Positions 16,744 through 25,362 of a DNA stretch of 64,000 bases are shown here, in pieces. The stretch is from NCBI GenBank assembly GCA_963784175.1, contig CAWAQJ010000018.1:248001-312000 (forward strand). The letters are read 5' to 3'. The translations under genes were made by a program, and so were the position numbers. Within the stretch, counting starts at the first letter, position 1. Each line of letters starts with the position of its first letter. This stretch comes from JAIBJN01 sp963784175 (lineage in GTDB: Bacteria; Actinomycetota; Thermoleophilia; Gaiellales; Gaiellaceae). Below the pieces are notes generated by a model. It searched no databases. It was not told the DNA's origin and saw only the letters and a program-made list of their open reading frames with translations.

Positions 16744-17820
16744 CTAGTAGGGCGTCGGCGCGTCCGCGGTTCGATCGGCGGCTCGCGGAGCGTCGGCCAG
16801 CGACTGCGGGATGAGCTCGATCGCGCGCTCGACGTCCTCCCCGGAGACGTCGAGGTGGGTCACCGCGCGCAGGACGTTCCGGCGGGAGGCGAAGGAGAGG
16901 AGCACGCCCCCGGCGCGCATGCGCGCGACAGCCTCGTCGGCGCCGATGTCCAGCGCCCCGGCGTCGAGGAGCACGAAATTCGACTCCACCTGCTCGACGT
17001 CGACCGGCATCCCGGCCTCGGCCAGGCCCTCGGCGAGGCGGCGGGCGTTTGCGTGGTCATCCGCGAGGCGCTCGACGTGATGGTCGAGCGCGTACAGACC
17101 GGCCGCCGCGACGATCCCGGCCTGGCGCATCGCACCGCCGAACAGGTGCTTGAACCGGCGGGCCTTGGCCATGCGCTCGCTCGAGCCGGCGACCAGTGCG
17201 CCGAGCGGGCAACCGAGCCCCTTGGAGAGGCAGAGCGCCACGGTGTCGAACTCGCGTCCGTAGTCCGCGGCCGGCGTGCCGCTGGCGACCGAGGCGTTCA
17301 TCAGCCTCGCGCCGTCCAGGTGAACGGAGAGCCCGTGCGCCCGTGCCTCGGCGACCACCTCGCGCACCTGCGAGAGCGGCCAGACGCGGCCGCCCCCGGC
17401 GTTGTGCGTGTTCTCGAGGCAGAGCACCTTCGTCGGGGCCATGTGCAGGTCGGCGGGCGGGTTGACGAGATCGCGGATCTGTTCCGCGCCGAAGCGCCCG
17501 TCCTCGGTGCGGATGGGCTTCATGACCAGGCCGGAGTGCACGGCCGGCCCGCCCAGCTCGTAGCGGAAGATGTGCGCCAGCTCCTCGGCCATGACTTCGT
17601 CTCCGGGCTCCGAGAGGACGCGGAGGGCGATCTGGTTCGCCATCGTGGCCGTCGGGACGAACACGGCTTCCTCCTGGCCGAGCAGCGCGGCGCCCCGTTC
17701 TTCGAGCGCGATCACGGTCGGGTCCTCGCGCTTCTGCTCGTCCCCGACGACGGCCTCGGCGATGGCCCGGCGCATGGCCTGTGTCGGCTGCGTGAGGGTG
17801 TCCGTGCGGAGGTCGATCAC
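16744..17820 (-). CDS. Low-specificity threonine aldolase (PLP, beta-eliminating lyase family)
   Basis: 358-residue fold-type I PLP enzyme splitting threonine/allo-threonine to glycine and acetaldehyde. Starts IDLRTDTLTQPT. Key elements: PTATMANQIAL (phosphate loop), LENTHNAGGG, VHLDGARLMNA (Asp for the PLP nitrogen), and CLSKGLGCPLGALV with the Schiff-base Lys at K200. The length matches the family. The GTG start overlaps the stop of the MFS gene by 3 nt, making it the third gene of a MarR-MFS-aldolase operon. The glycine product links chemically to the gcv genes elsewhere in the window, though they are not co-transcribed. Confidence 0.9.
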   Translation of the reverse strand: MIDLRTDTLTQPTQAMRRAIAEAVVGDEQKREDPTVIALEERGAALLGQEEAVFVPTATMANQIALRVLSEPGDEVMAEELAHIFRYELGGPAVHSGLVMKPIRTEDGRFGAEQIRDLVNPPADLHMAPTKVLCLENTHNAGGGRVWPLSQVREVVAEARAHGLSVHLDGARLMNASVASGTPAADYGREFDTVALCLSKGLGCPLGALVAGSSERMAKARRFKHLFGGAMRQAGIVAAAGLYALDHHVERLADDHANARRLAEGLAEAGMPVDVEQVESNFVLLDAGALDIGADEAVARMRAGGVLLSFASRRNVLRAVTHLDVSGEDVERAIELIPQSLADAPRAADRTADAPTPY

Positions 17821-19088
17821 GCGCTCACGGTACCTGGCCGCGAGGCCAGGCGGCGCCGCTCGGAGCGCCTTCCGAGCACCATGAATGCGAGCGCCGACAC
17901 GACGATCGCGGACGCGCCGGCGACGGTGAACGCAAGCGAGGTTCCGCCGGTCGCCGCGAGCCAACCGGCCAGCATTCCGCCTGCCGGGCCGGCGCCGTTG
18001 AACGCGAAGTAGTAGAGGCCCATGACGCGGCCGCGCAGCCGGTCGGGCGTGGCGAGCTGGAGCGTGGCGTTGGCATTCGACGTCCAGAGGGTGAAGGCAA
18101 TTCCGGCAGCGAAGAGGAACGGGGCCGCGCCCACGAGTGTCGTCTGCGGTGCGAGCGCGAGCTGCGCCACGCCGAAGGCTGCAGTGCCGGCGAGCAGGAT
18201 CTTCGGGCTCGCGCGGGAGATGGAGGCGGCCGTGAGCGCGCCGATCAGCGCCCCGGCCCCGAAGAAGGCCGTGATGATCCCGAAGACCTCCGGGCCCTCG
18301 TCGAGCGTCTTCGCTGCAAGGACGGGGAGCAGGACGTTGAAGTTGAACGACAGCGTCGTCACCAGCAGGACGAGGCCGAGCACCAGGCCGGCCGCCGGGA
18401 CATCGCGCAGGAATGCGAACGCCTCGCGGCTGCCCCGGATCAGCGTCGGCCGATCGTCGCCGCGGTCGAGCGGGAGGAGCTCCTGCGGACGGATGAACGC
18501 GAGACTCACGAGCACCGCGACGAAGCTCACCGCGTTGAGCAAGAAGCACGCGCCGACGCCGGCCGTGGCGATCACCACTCCGCCGAGCGCCGGCCCGATC
18601 ACGCGGGTGCCGTTGAAGAGCCCGGAGTTGAGTGCGACGGCGTTCGGAAGCTCGTCCCGTCCGACCATCTGGAACGTCAGCTGCTGGCGCGCCGGGTGGT
18701 CGAAGACGAGCGAGATCCCGCGCAGCCCGGTCAGAAGGTAGACCTGCCAGACCTCGACCGCTCCGGCGAGCGTGAGCGCTGCGAGCACGCTCGCGAACAC
18801 CATGGAAGCCGCCTGGGTGGCGATTACCACGCGCCGCACGTCGAGGCGGTCGACGATGACGCCACCGAAGAGCCCGAGCGCGGTGGCGGGCAGGAACTGG
18901 CAAAGCATGAGGACACCCACCGCGACGGGTGAGTGAGTGAGCGTCAGGACGAGCCAGGCCGCGGCGACGTTCTGCATCCACGTCCCCGTGACCGAGACGA
19001 CCTGCCCCGCGAAGAAGATCCGGTAGTTGCGGTGGTTGCGGAGGCTCGACCAGGTGCGTCGCTGTGCGCGCAGAAGCGCCGCCGTCAC
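17817..19088 (-). CDS. MFS efflux transporter
   Basis: 423-residue 12-helix major facilitator of the EntS/MFS_3 type. It starts with FRNYRIFFAGQ-like text (NHRNYRIFFAGQVVSVTGTWMQNVAAAWLV). It has FGGVIVDRLDVRRV after helix 2 (the motif A position), ARQQLTFQMVGRDELPNAVALNSGLFNGTRVIGPALGG in helices 4-5, and DRLRGRVMGLYYFAFNGAGPAGG in the second half. Likely exports small molecules. It is encoded with a MarR regulator by GTGA overlap, so drug or metabolite efflux under MarR control is plausible; the substrate is unknown. Confidence 0.88.
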   Translation of the reverse strand: MTAALLRAQRRTWSSLRNHRNYRIFFAGQVVSVTGTWMQNVAAAWLVLTLTHSPVAVGVLMLCQFLPATALGLFGGVIVDRLDVRRVVIATQAASMVFASVLAALTLAGAVEVWQVYLLTGLRGISLVFDHPARQQLTFQMVGRDELPNAVALNSGLFNGTRVIGPALGGVVIATAGVGACFLLNAVSFVAVLVSLAFIRPQELLPLDRGDDRPTLIRGSREAFAFLRDVPAAGLVLGLVLLVTTLSFNFNVLLPVLAAKTLDEGPEVFGIITAFFGAGALIGALTAASISRASPKILLAGTAAFGVAQLALAPQTTLVGAAPFLFAAGIAFTLWTSNANATLQLATPDRLRGRVMGLYYFAFNGAGPAGGMLAGWLAATGGTSLAFTVAGASAIVVSALAFMVLGRRSERRRLASRPGTVSA

Positions 19089-19522
19089 GCGACGTCCTCG
19101 AGCAGCTTGTTCAGCGCCGGGAGCGCCGCTTCGATGCGGTCGCGCTCTTCGGGCTCCAGCCGGCGGAGCCGGTCGGCGAGCCAGGCCGTGCGCCGGCTCC
19201 TGGCCGAGCGCAGCACGCGGAGCCCGCTCTCGGTCACCGCAAGCTCGACACGGCGGCGGTCGTCTTCAGACCGTCTTCGTGTGACGAGCCCGGCGGCCTC
19301 CAGTCGGTCGACGTACGCGCTCATCGCGGGCGTCGAGACGCCCTCGAGATCGGCGAGGCCGCGGACGCCGATGCCTGGATGCGAGCGGATCCCCCAGAGA
19401 AGCGCGGCCTGCCCGCCTGTGATGCCCAGGGGCGCAAGCTCGCGCCGGAGGCGACGGTTGAGGTGGAGCAGAGCGGGCCGCAGCCCGTTCGCGATCGCGA
19501 CTGGGTCAGAGATAGTTAACAA
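19085..19522 (-). CDS. MarR-family transcriptional regulator
   Basis: 145-residue winged-helix repressor. The DNA-binding region runs LAPLGITGGQAALLWGIRSHPGIGVRGLADLEGVSTPAMSAYVDRLEAAGLVTRRRSEDDRRRVELAVTESG (about 30-100), followed by dimerisation helices. It heads the MFS-aldolase operon. The start is an unusual TTG: an in-frame stop lies just upstream, no other start precedes the domain, and TAAAAT sits 8 nt before it. A TTAAC-N3-GTTAA palindrome covers the start, the classic arrangement for MarR autorepression. Confidence 0.9.
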   Translation of the reverse strand: MLTISDPVAIANGLRPALLHLNRRLRRELAPLGITGGQAALLWGIRSHPGIGVRGLADLEGVSTPAMSAYVDRLEAAGLVTRRRSEDDRRRVELAVTESGLRVLRSARSRRTAWLADRLRRLEPEERDRIEAALPALNKLLEDVA

Positions 19523-19528
19523 CGTTAA
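19516..19528. promoter_or_regulatory. MarR operator-like palindrome
   Basis: TTAAC AAC GTTAA is a perfect 5-bp inverted repeat with a 3-bp centre, overlapping the TTG start and predicted transcription start of the MarR gene. It lies in a conspicuously AT-rich patch. Confidence 0.65.
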
Positions 19529-19530
19529 TC

Positions 19531-19536
19531 ATTTTA
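19531..19536 (-). promoter_or_regulatory. -10 box, leaderless marR start
   Basis: TAAAAT on the minus strand, 8 nt before the TTG at 19522, adjacent to the operator-like palindrome. Confidence 0.55.
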
Positions 19537-19577
19537 TCGGCCGGTGCCGACCTCGCCGCATCACCCGTTCGGGCGGT

Positions 19578-19583
19578 TACCGT
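19578..19583 (+). promoter_or_regulatory. -10 box, leaderless rlmN start
   Basis: TACCGT ends 7 nt before the ATG at 19591; it favours that ATG over the GTG at 19582, which overlaps the box. Confidence 0.5.
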
Positions 19584-19590
19584 GAGGCGC

Positions 19591-20571
19591 ATGGATCTCG
19601 AACAGGTCAAGGGGAAGCTCGCCGCGCGCGAGGAACCGTCGTACCGCAGCGGCCAGGTGTGGCAGTGGGCGGCACGAGGCGCGTCGGGCTACGAGGCGAT
19701 GACGAACCTCCCGACCGAGCTGCGCCGCGAGCTCGAGTCGAGCGTCCCGTTCTCCACGCTCAGCCTGGCCGACGAGGCGCACTCGAAGGACGGCACCGTG
19801 AAGGCGCTGTTCCGCACCTCCGACGGCCATCCGGTCGAGACGGTCCTCATGCGCTACCGGGACGGCCGCCGTTCGCTCTGCCTCTCATCCCAGTCCGGCT
19901 GCCCGCTCACATGCACGTTCTGCGCGACGGGCGCGATGCGCTTCGGCCGCAACCTCACGCCGTGGGAGATCCTCGACCAGGCGCTTCACTTCCGCCGGCG
20001 GGAGCAGGTCGATCACGCGGTCTTCATGGGCATGGGAGAGCCGATGCTCAACTTCGACCACGTCGCCGCGGCCGCGCACCTCCTCCCCGACCTGGGAATC
20101 ACCCATCGGCGCACGACGATCTCGACGGTCGGCTGGCTGCCCGGCCTCCGGCGCTTCGTCGACGAGGTCGAGGAGCCGATCCGGCTCGCGCTCTCCCTCC
20201 ACGCGGCCGACCCGGCTCTGCGCTCGACGCTCATGCCCGTCAACGACCGCTACCCACTGGAGGACGTGGTCGCGGAGTGCCGCCGCTACGTCGCGCTGCG
20301 TCGGCGCAAGGTCTTCGTCGAGTACGTGATGCTCGCCGGCGTCAACGACCGGGTGGAGCAGGCCCGCGCGCTGGCGCGCACCCTCGGCTCGAAAGAGTTC
20401 AAGGTGAACCTGATCCCCTACAACCCGACGGGCGCGTTCGACGGCTCGTCGCGCAAGGCGATCGACGCGTTTGCGGGAGCGCTCCGCAGCGCCGGCGTGC
20501 CGACGACCGTCCGCCTCACCCGCGGCCGCGACATCGCCGCCGCCTGCGGCCAGCTCGCCGCGACGCGCTAA
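19591..20571 (+). CDS. rlmN: 23S rRNA (adenine-2503-C2)-methyltransferase, radical SAM
   Basis: 326-residue radical-SAM enzyme that methylates A2503 of 23S rRNA (and A37 of some tRNAs). The 4Fe-4S motif is C104-x3-C108-x2-C111 (GCPLTCTFCATG). FMGMGEPMLNF, TTISTVGWLPGLRRF, LALSLHAADPALRSTLMP and VNLIPYNP are all family hallmarks. The C-terminal GRDIAAACGQL carries the second catalytic Cys. The expected helical N-terminal domain (YRSGQVWQWAARGASGYEAMTNLP) is present. The ATG at 19591 is supported by TACCGT 7 nt upstream. Confidence 0.95.
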   Translation: MDLEQVKGKLAAREEPSYRSGQVWQWAARGASGYEAMTNLPTELRRELESSVPFSTLSLADEAHSKDGTVKALFRTSDGHPVETVLMRYRDGRRSLCLSSQSGCPLTCTFCATGAMRFGRNLTPWEILDQALHFRRREQVDHAVFMGMGEPMLNFDHVAAAAHLLPDLGITHRRTTISTVGWLPGLRRFVDEVEEPIRLALSLHAADPALRSTLMPVNDRYPLEDVVAECRRYVALRRRKVFVEYVMLAGVNDRVEQARALARTLGSKEFKVNLIPYNPTGAFDGSSRKAIDAFAGALRSAGVPTTVRLTRGRDIAAACGQLAATR

Positions 20572-20615
20572 CGCCGCCCGCTGCAAACCCGGATCGGCAC
20601 AGACTCGGCACGATC

Positions 20616-20637
20616 CGCGCGCAACACGCGCGCTTTT
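20616..20637 (+). terminator. rlmN terminator
   Basis: CGCGCG stem, CAACA loop, CGCGCG, then CTTTT: a compact intrinsic terminator 45 nt after the rlmN stop. Confidence 0.65.
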
Positions 20638-20711
20638 CGACGCTACGCTCGAGAGCGGGTGGAGGGCGCGGGCCCCGAGAGTTAGACGCGAGGCTCGAAG
20701 GCCGCGCAGGC

Positions 20712-21260
20712 CTATTCCGGTGCGAGACGCGTCGCGAGGCTGTCGTGGCCGGCGTCGCGTGCGAAGTCGGCGGCCGTGCGGCCGTCGTCGGCCGTCAGCG
20801 CCCGGTCGGCACCGTGGACGAGCAGGAGCTGGGCCAGCGGCTCGTCGCCGTTCTGCGCGGCCGCGTGCAGCGCCGTGAACCCGCCTCGCTGCTGCACGTT
20901 CGGATCGGCGCCGCGCTCCAGCAGGAGCGCAGCGGTCTCCTCCTCGCGGGACGCGGCCGCGCTCTGGAGCGGCGTCACCTCCAGCTCCTTGTTGCGTGCA
21001 ACGACGTCGACGAGCGCACCTCGCTCGACGAGGAGCCGGGCCGCGTCGGGATGGCGGAAGAACGCGGCCAGATGGAGCGGCGTGAAGCCGTCGTCGGCCC
21101 AGGCGGCCACGAGGCCCGGGTCGGCGTCGAGTAGCTCCTCCAGACGCTGCACGCGGCCGAGCGCCGACGCCTCGAAGACGTCGAGCTCCGGGTCGTCGGC
21201 CAGGAGCTCGTCGACGCGCGCCTGGTCGCCGCTGTAGACGGCTGAAATGAGCTCACTCAA
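20712..21260 (-). CDS. Ankyrin-repeat protein
   Basis: 182 residues made of about four ankyrin repeats: ELISAVYSGDQARVDELLADDPEL, then DGFTPLHLAAFFRHPDAARLLVERGALVDVVA, EVTPLQSAAASREEETAALLLERGADPNVQ and GFTALHAAAQNGDEPLAQLLLVHGADR, with a capping DGRTAADFARDAGHD. It is a protein-protein interaction module with no enzymatic domain or export signal. The likely start is TTG at 21260, overlapping the cupin stop by 8 nt, so it is translationally coupled as the last gene of the gcv-HEAT-cupin run. A longer frame to 21530 runs through the cupin gene and is rejected. Confidence 0.8.
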   Translation of the reverse strand: MSELISAVYSGDQARVDELLADDPELDVFEASALGRVQRLEELLDADPGLVAAWADDGFTPLHLAAFFRHPDAARLLVERGALVDVVARNKELEVTPLQSAAASREEETAALLLERGADPNVQQRGGFTALHAAAQNGDEPLAQLLLVHGADRALTADDGRTAADFARDAGHDSLATRLAPE

Positions 21261-21615
21261 AGAACGTGTCCTCGTCGGAGTATGGCGGCGCGCAGCAGCA
21301 GAGGAAACGGAGCTCCCCGTCGGCGGCCGCCCGGATCTCGTGCCACGCCCCTGCCGGGATGAGGATCGCGTCGCCGGCAACAACCTGCCGCCGGTCACCC
21401 TCGACCTCCATCTCCCCCGCGCCCTCCAGGACGACGTAGATCTCTTCCGTCCGCGCGTGGTAGTGACGTTGCGTGGAACCACCGGGAGGAAGGCTCGCCT
21501 CGGCGAGGCTCTGCTCGCGGGAACCGCCAAGATTCGCGTCGAGGAGGACGCGGATCGTCGAGCCGTCGAGCGTCGTGAACGCCTCGGCCTGCTCCCGGTT
21601 GCGTACCTCCGTCAA
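21253..21615 (-). CDS. Cupin-domain protein
   Basis: 120-residue single cupin barrel. Motif 1 is QRHYHARTEEIYVVLEGAGEMEVEG (H, H, E metal ligands) and motif 2 is AGDAILIPAGAWHEIRAAADGELRFLC. It ends with a CCC cluster. Function could be as a dioxygenase, isomerase or small-molecule sensor; not determinable. TTG start overlapping the HEAT gene stop (TTGA), with an 8-nt overlap into the ankyrin gene downstream. It lies in the run that starts at gcvT. Confidence 0.83.
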   Translation of the reverse strand: MTEVRNREQAEAFTTLDGSTIRVLLDANLGGSREQSLAEASLPPGGSTQRHYHARTEEIYVVLEGAGEMEVEGDRRQVVAGDAILIPAGAWHEIRAAADGELRFLCCCAPPYSDEDTFFE

Positions 21616-22532
21616 GCCTCGTCACCCAGCATGGCGAGCTCGACCGCGCAGGCGGCACGGCAGTCCTCGTCGGGCGCCTTGGCAGCCGCCTCACGCAACG
21701 CGGCGATCGTCGTTTCCGTCCCGAGCATCCGCGCGGCGACCGCCAGCGCGGGAACGTCGTCGTGCCGGTGGCGGCGAAGACCCTCGGCGACGGCGCCCTC
21801 GTCCTCGCGCAGGACGAGAACGGCCGCGCGCGCGACGCTCTTCTCGGCCTCGGTCTCGGCCGCCTCTGCCCGACCGGACAGGGCGCGCAGCGAGGCGTCG
21901 TCACCGAGCGCCGCCAGCGCCCACATCGCCGCGATTCGCTCGCGCGCCTCGGACGACTGAAGCCGGCGGCGCATGTCCGGCGCGAGCGGAGCGGCGGCCT
22001 CCGGCCCCAGCTCGAACAACGCCTCGACCGCGGCGTCCCTGACCGTCGGCTCACGGTCGCGAGTGAGCGAGAGGATGAGCCGCGCGCCGCCGTCACCGAG
22101 GATGTCGGCAGCGACCGGCGGCACCCAGGCGCGAACGGTCGCCTTCTCGTGTCGAGAGAGCTCGTCGAGCACGAGCGCCGCGCGGCCCGGCTCGCGGCGC
22201 AGCGTCTCCACCTCGCGCGCGACCTCCTCGGCCCCTTCGTCGCCCGACTGAAGAAGGGCCGCGATCGTGTCGGAGCGATCGTCCCGCCAGGTCCGCTCGA
22301 GCCGCGCAAACATCCGTCGCGTCCAGCCCCTCTCCGCGAACCGTTGCCGGACGGCCTTCTGAAAGTCCTCCTCGTCGGCCGCCCGCTCGAGCAGCACCTG
22401 CTGGAGCGCCGCCTTGTTCTCGCCGTCCAGCTCGTCCGCCAGCCGGCGGACTGCCGCGACGAAGTCGTCACCCTCGTGCGTGAGAGCGAGGGCGTCGACG
22501 CGCGCCCCGATCTCCTCGCGAGCTCCGATCAC
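21612..22532 (-). CDS. HEAT-repeat-like protein
   Basis: 306 all-helical residues. The central part carries HEAT-like repeats (TVRDAAVEALFELGPEAAAPLAPDMRRRL, ARERIAAMWALAALGDDASLRALSG, KSVARAAVLVLREDEGAVAEGLRRH, VPALAVAARMLGTETTIAALREAA). The N-terminal ~110 residues are charged helices. No membrane segment or signal. Presumably a scaffold or binding protein. The GTG start overlaps the gcvPB stop (GTGA), so it is co-translated with glycine dehydrogenase, an association I do not know from described gcv operons. Confidence 0.78.
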   Translation of the reverse strand: MIGAREEIGARVDALALTHEGDDFVAAVRRLADELDGENKAALQQVLLERAADEEDFQKAVRQRFAERGWTRRMFARLERTWRDDRSDTIAALLQSGDEGAEEVAREVETLRREPGRAALVLDELSRHEKATVRAWVPPVAADILGDGGARLILSLTRDREPTVRDAAVEALFELGPEAAAPLAPDMRRRLQSSEARERIAAMWALAALGDDASLRALSGRAEAAETEAEKSVARAAVLVLREDEGAVAEGLRRHRHDDVPALAVAARMLGTETTIAALREAAAKAPDEDCRAACAVELAMLGDEA

Positions 22533-24034
22533 GCGCCTTTCGCCGCTTCGACGGTCTCGCCGCCGGGCTCAGCCTTCACGGGCGCGAGGTCGGGGTGCTC
22601 GTCGAAGCCGAACTTGACGACCGCCCGCTTGGCGGCCTTCACCTCGTCGAGCCGGCGAACCGGTCGCCGGTGCGGAGCCCCCTTGATCGCCTGCGGGTCC
22701 GTCGCCGCCTCGGCCGCGATCGCACGCATCGCCTCGACGAAGGCGTCCAGCGTCTCCCTGGCCTCCGTTTCCGTGGGCTCGATCATCAACGCCTCCGGGA
22801 CGATCAACGGGAAGTAGATCGTCGGCGGGTGGAAGCCGTGATCCATCAGGCGCTTCGCCACGTCGAGCGCGGTGATCCCGTGCTCGCGCTTCAGATTGGA
22901 TGCGGAGAGCACGAACTCGTGCATGCAGAGGCGGTCGAACGGAAGGTCGTAGACGTCCTTCAGGCGCGCCAGCATGTAGTTGGCGTTGAGGACGGCCGCC
23001 TCGGACATCTCGCGCAACCCGGGCCCGTAGGCGCGGATGTATGCATACGAGCGGACGAACACGCCGAACGGCCCGCAGAAGCCTCGGACCTTACCGATGG
23101 TCTTCGGGCGGTCGTGATCGAGCCGGAAAGCGTCGCCGTCGCGGACGACGGCCGGCACCGGGAGGAACGGTTCGAGGATGTCGCGAACCGCGACCGGGCC
23201 GCCTCCCGGCCCGCCCCCGCCGTGCGGCTGCGAGAAGGTCTTGTGGAGGTTGATGTGGACGATGTCGAAGCCCATGTCGCCGGGCCGGGAGATCCCGCAG
23301 ACCGCGTTCAGGTTCGCGCCGTCGTAGTAGAGGAGCGCGCCGGCGTCGTGGAAGATCTCCGAGACCTCGGCGATGTGCTCGTCGAAGAGGCCGAGCGTCG
23401 ACGGGTTCGTCAGCATGAGGCCGGCCGTCCGCCCGTCGACCTTCGCGCGCAGGTCGTCGAGATCGAGGTTCCCGCGATCGTCCGTCCCCACCTTCTGGAG
23501 CTCGAACCCGGCCATGGCGACGCTCGCGGGATTGGTGCCGTGCGCCGTGTCCGCGGTGATGACGACGCGCCGCTCGTCCGCCTCGCCGCGGTCGGCGAAG
23601 TATGCGCGCATGAGCATCAGCCCCGTGAGCTCGCCCTGCGAGCCCGCGGCCGGCTGGAGCGAGACCGCGTGCAGCCCGCACACCTCGGCCAGGATCTCCT
23701 GCAGGCGCCACATGACCTCGAGCGCGCCCTGCGAGGCCTCCTCTTCCTGGTACGGATGGAGGTCGCGGAAGCCGGGCAGGTTCACGACCCGCTCGTTCAC
23801 GCGCGGGTTGTGCTTCATCGTGCAGGAGCCGAGCGGGTAGAACCCCGTGTCGACGCCGAAGTTGCGATCGGCGAGCGCGGTGAAATGGCGCACGAGGTCC
23901 GGCTCCGAGATCTCCGGCAGGCGCGGCGGCGCCGTGCGACGGAGCTCGTCCGGGACTTCCGCCTTCGGCACGTCGTAGCGCGGTAGCGAGCTCGCGCGGC
24001 GGCCCGCCTTCGACTTCTCGTAGATCAGCTTCAC
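22529..24034 (-). CDS. gcvPB: Glycine dehydrogenase (decarboxylating) subunit 2
   Basis: 501-residue beta chain of the split P-protein of the glycine cleavage system. It decarboxylates glycine and passes the aminomethyl group to lipoyl-GcvH. The PLP Lys is K265 in NLHKTFSQPHGGGGPGGGP. Further family text: GFYPLGSCTMKHNP, LQPAAGSQGELTGLMLMRAY, DTAHGTNPASVAMAGF, and the ending PPTIYFPLIVPEALMIEPTETE. Longer than usual by ~20 residues at the C-terminus (Ala/Glu/Lys-rich). The GTG start overlaps the gcvPA stop (GTGA). Confidence 0.95.
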   Translation of the reverse strand: MKLIYEKSKAGRRASSLPRYDVPKAEVPDELRRTAPPRLPEISEPDLVRHFTALADRNFGVDTGFYPLGSCTMKHNPRVNERVVNLPGFRDLHPYQEEEASQGALEVMWRLQEILAEVCGLHAVSLQPAAGSQGELTGLMLMRAYFADRGEADERRVVITADTAHGTNPASVAMAGFELQKVGTDDRGNLDLDDLRAKVDGRTAGLMLTNPSTLGLFDEHIAEVSEIFHDAGALLYYDGANLNAVCGISRPGDMGFDIVHINLHKTFSQPHGGGGPGGGPVAVRDILEPFLPVPAVVRDGDAFRLDHDRPKTIGKVRGFCGPFGVFVRSYAYIRAYGPGLREMSEAAVLNANYMLARLKDVYDLPFDRLCMHEFVLSASNLKREHGITALDVAKRLMDHGFHPPTIYFPLIVPEALMIEPTETEARETLDAFVEAMRAIAAEAATDPQAIKGAPHRRPVRRLDEVKAAKRAVVKFGFDEHPDLAPVKAEPGGETVEAAKGA

Positions 24035-25362
24035 CGTGCCACCTCGCCGAGCACCTCAGCCAGCCGGTCGATGTCCTCCGGCGTCCGTTTCTCGGTGACC
24101 GCCACGAGCAGCGCGTCGTCGAGGCCCGGGTAGTCGCGGCCGAGCGCGTAGCCCGGATGGACGCCCTGTGCCCGTGCGTCGCGGATCACGTCGTTCGCGC
24201 TCCGTCCGACACGGACGGCAAACTCCTTGAACGTTGCCCGATCAGGAAACACCAGCGGAAGACCCAGGCGCTCCTTCGCGTACTCGCCGAGGCCCATGCA
24301 GGTCTCCCCCACCTCGCGAAGCCCCTGCGGTCCCAGCCAGGACAGGTGCACGAGGCCGGCGAGCGCGAGCAGCGTCTGGTTCGTCGTGATGTTCGAGGTC
24401 GCCTTCTCGCGCCGGATGTGCTGCTCGCGCGTCTGCAGCGTCAACACATAGCCACGCTCGCCCTCGAGATCGGTCGTCTCTCCGACGATGCGCCCGGGCA
24501 TCCGGCGGACGAGGTCGGACCGCGCCGCGAGGAAGCCGTAGTGCGGGCCGCCGTAGGACTGGAAGTTCCCCGCGCTCTGTCCTTCGCCGATCGCGAGCGC
24601 GCAGCCGTACGCACCGGGGGGCTCGAGCACACCGAGCGAGACGAGGTCGACGTGCGCGACCGGAAGCGCCCCGGCGTCGTTCGCGACCGTCGCCAGGTCC
24701 GGCGCCGGCTCGAGGCAGCCGAAGAAGTTGGGCTGCTGGAAGATGACGCACGCCGCGTCGGCGGCGGCCTTGCCGAGCTCGTCGAGGTCGGTCACGCCCC
24801 CGTCGTGGGCCACCTCGACGATCTCGAGTCCGAAGCCGGGCGCGTAGGTCTTCACGACCTGGCGCACCTGCGGGTGCACCGTCTCGCAGAGAACGACCTT
24901 CGAGCGCCCGGTCGCGTGCTTCGCGACGAAGCACGCGTCGGCGGCCACGGTGGTGCCGTCGTACCCGGAGGCGTTCGAGACGTCCATGCCGGTGAGCTCG
25001 CAGATGGCCGTCTGGTATTCGAAGATCGCCTGGAGGACGCCCTGGCTCATCTCGGGCTGATACGGGGTGTACGCGGTCAGGAACTCGCCGCGCGCGAGGA
25101 CGGCGTCGACGACTGCGGGCACGTAGTGGTCGTAGATCCCGGCGCCGAGGAAGGACAGCTCCCTCCCCGTGTCGACGTTGCGCTCGGCCAGCTCCGTCAG
25201 GTGGGCGACGATCTCCGGCTCCGAGAGCGCGGGGTCGATCGCCAGCTCGCGGTCGAAGCGAACGCCTTCCGGGATGTCGCGGAACAGCTCCTCGACCGAG
25301 GCAACGCCGACGGCGGCGAGCATCGCCTCGCGGTCGGCGTCGGTAAGTGAGAGGTGGCTCAC
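24031..25362 (-). CDS. gcvPA: Glycine dehydrogenase (decarboxylating) subunit 1
   Basis: 443-residue alpha chain of the split P-protein; pairs with GcvPB. Characteristic segments: FLGAGIYDHYVPAVVDAVLARGEFLTAYTPYQPEMSQGVLQAIFEYQTAICELTGMDVSNASGYDG near residues 80-145, QPNFFGCLEP, SYGGPHYGFLAAR, MPGRIVGETTD and REKATSNITTNQTLLA. GTG start overlapping the gcvH stop. The split PA/PB form, rather than a single ~950-residue GcvP, is found in Firmicutes, Thermus and some deep actinobacteria. Confidence 0.95.
   Translation of the reverse strand: MSHLSLTDADREAMLAAVGVASVEELFRDIPEGVRFDRELAIDPALSEPEIVAHLTELAERNVDTGRELSFLGAGIYDHYVPAVVDAVLARGEFLTAYTPYQPEMSQGVLQAIFEYQTAICELTGMDVSNASGYDGTTVAADACFVAKHATGRSKVVLCETVHPQVRQVVKTYAPGFGLEIVEVAHDGGVTDLDELGKAAADAACVIFQQPNFFGCLEPAPDLATVANDAGALPVAHVDLVSLGVLEPPGAYGCALAIGEGQSAGNFQSYGGPHYGFLAARSDLVRRMPGRIVGETTDLEGERGYVLTLQTREQHIRREKATSNITTNQTLLALAGLVHLSWLGPQGLREVGETCMGLGEYAKERLGLPLVFPDRATFKEFAVRVGRSANDVIRDARAQGVHPGYALGRDYPGLDDALLVAVTEKRTPEDIDRLAEVLGEVAR

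Noticed and set aside
20572..20711. Possible small RNA or extra gene between rlmN and the ankyrin gene
   Set aside because: It contains a convincing rlmN terminator and no coding frame with a ribosome site; nothing else is supported.
22595..25350. Two long plus-strand frames opposite gcvPB and gcvPA
   Set aside because: Antisense shadows rich in Arg/Val/Glu; the minus strand encodes unmistakable glycine dehydrogenase subunits.
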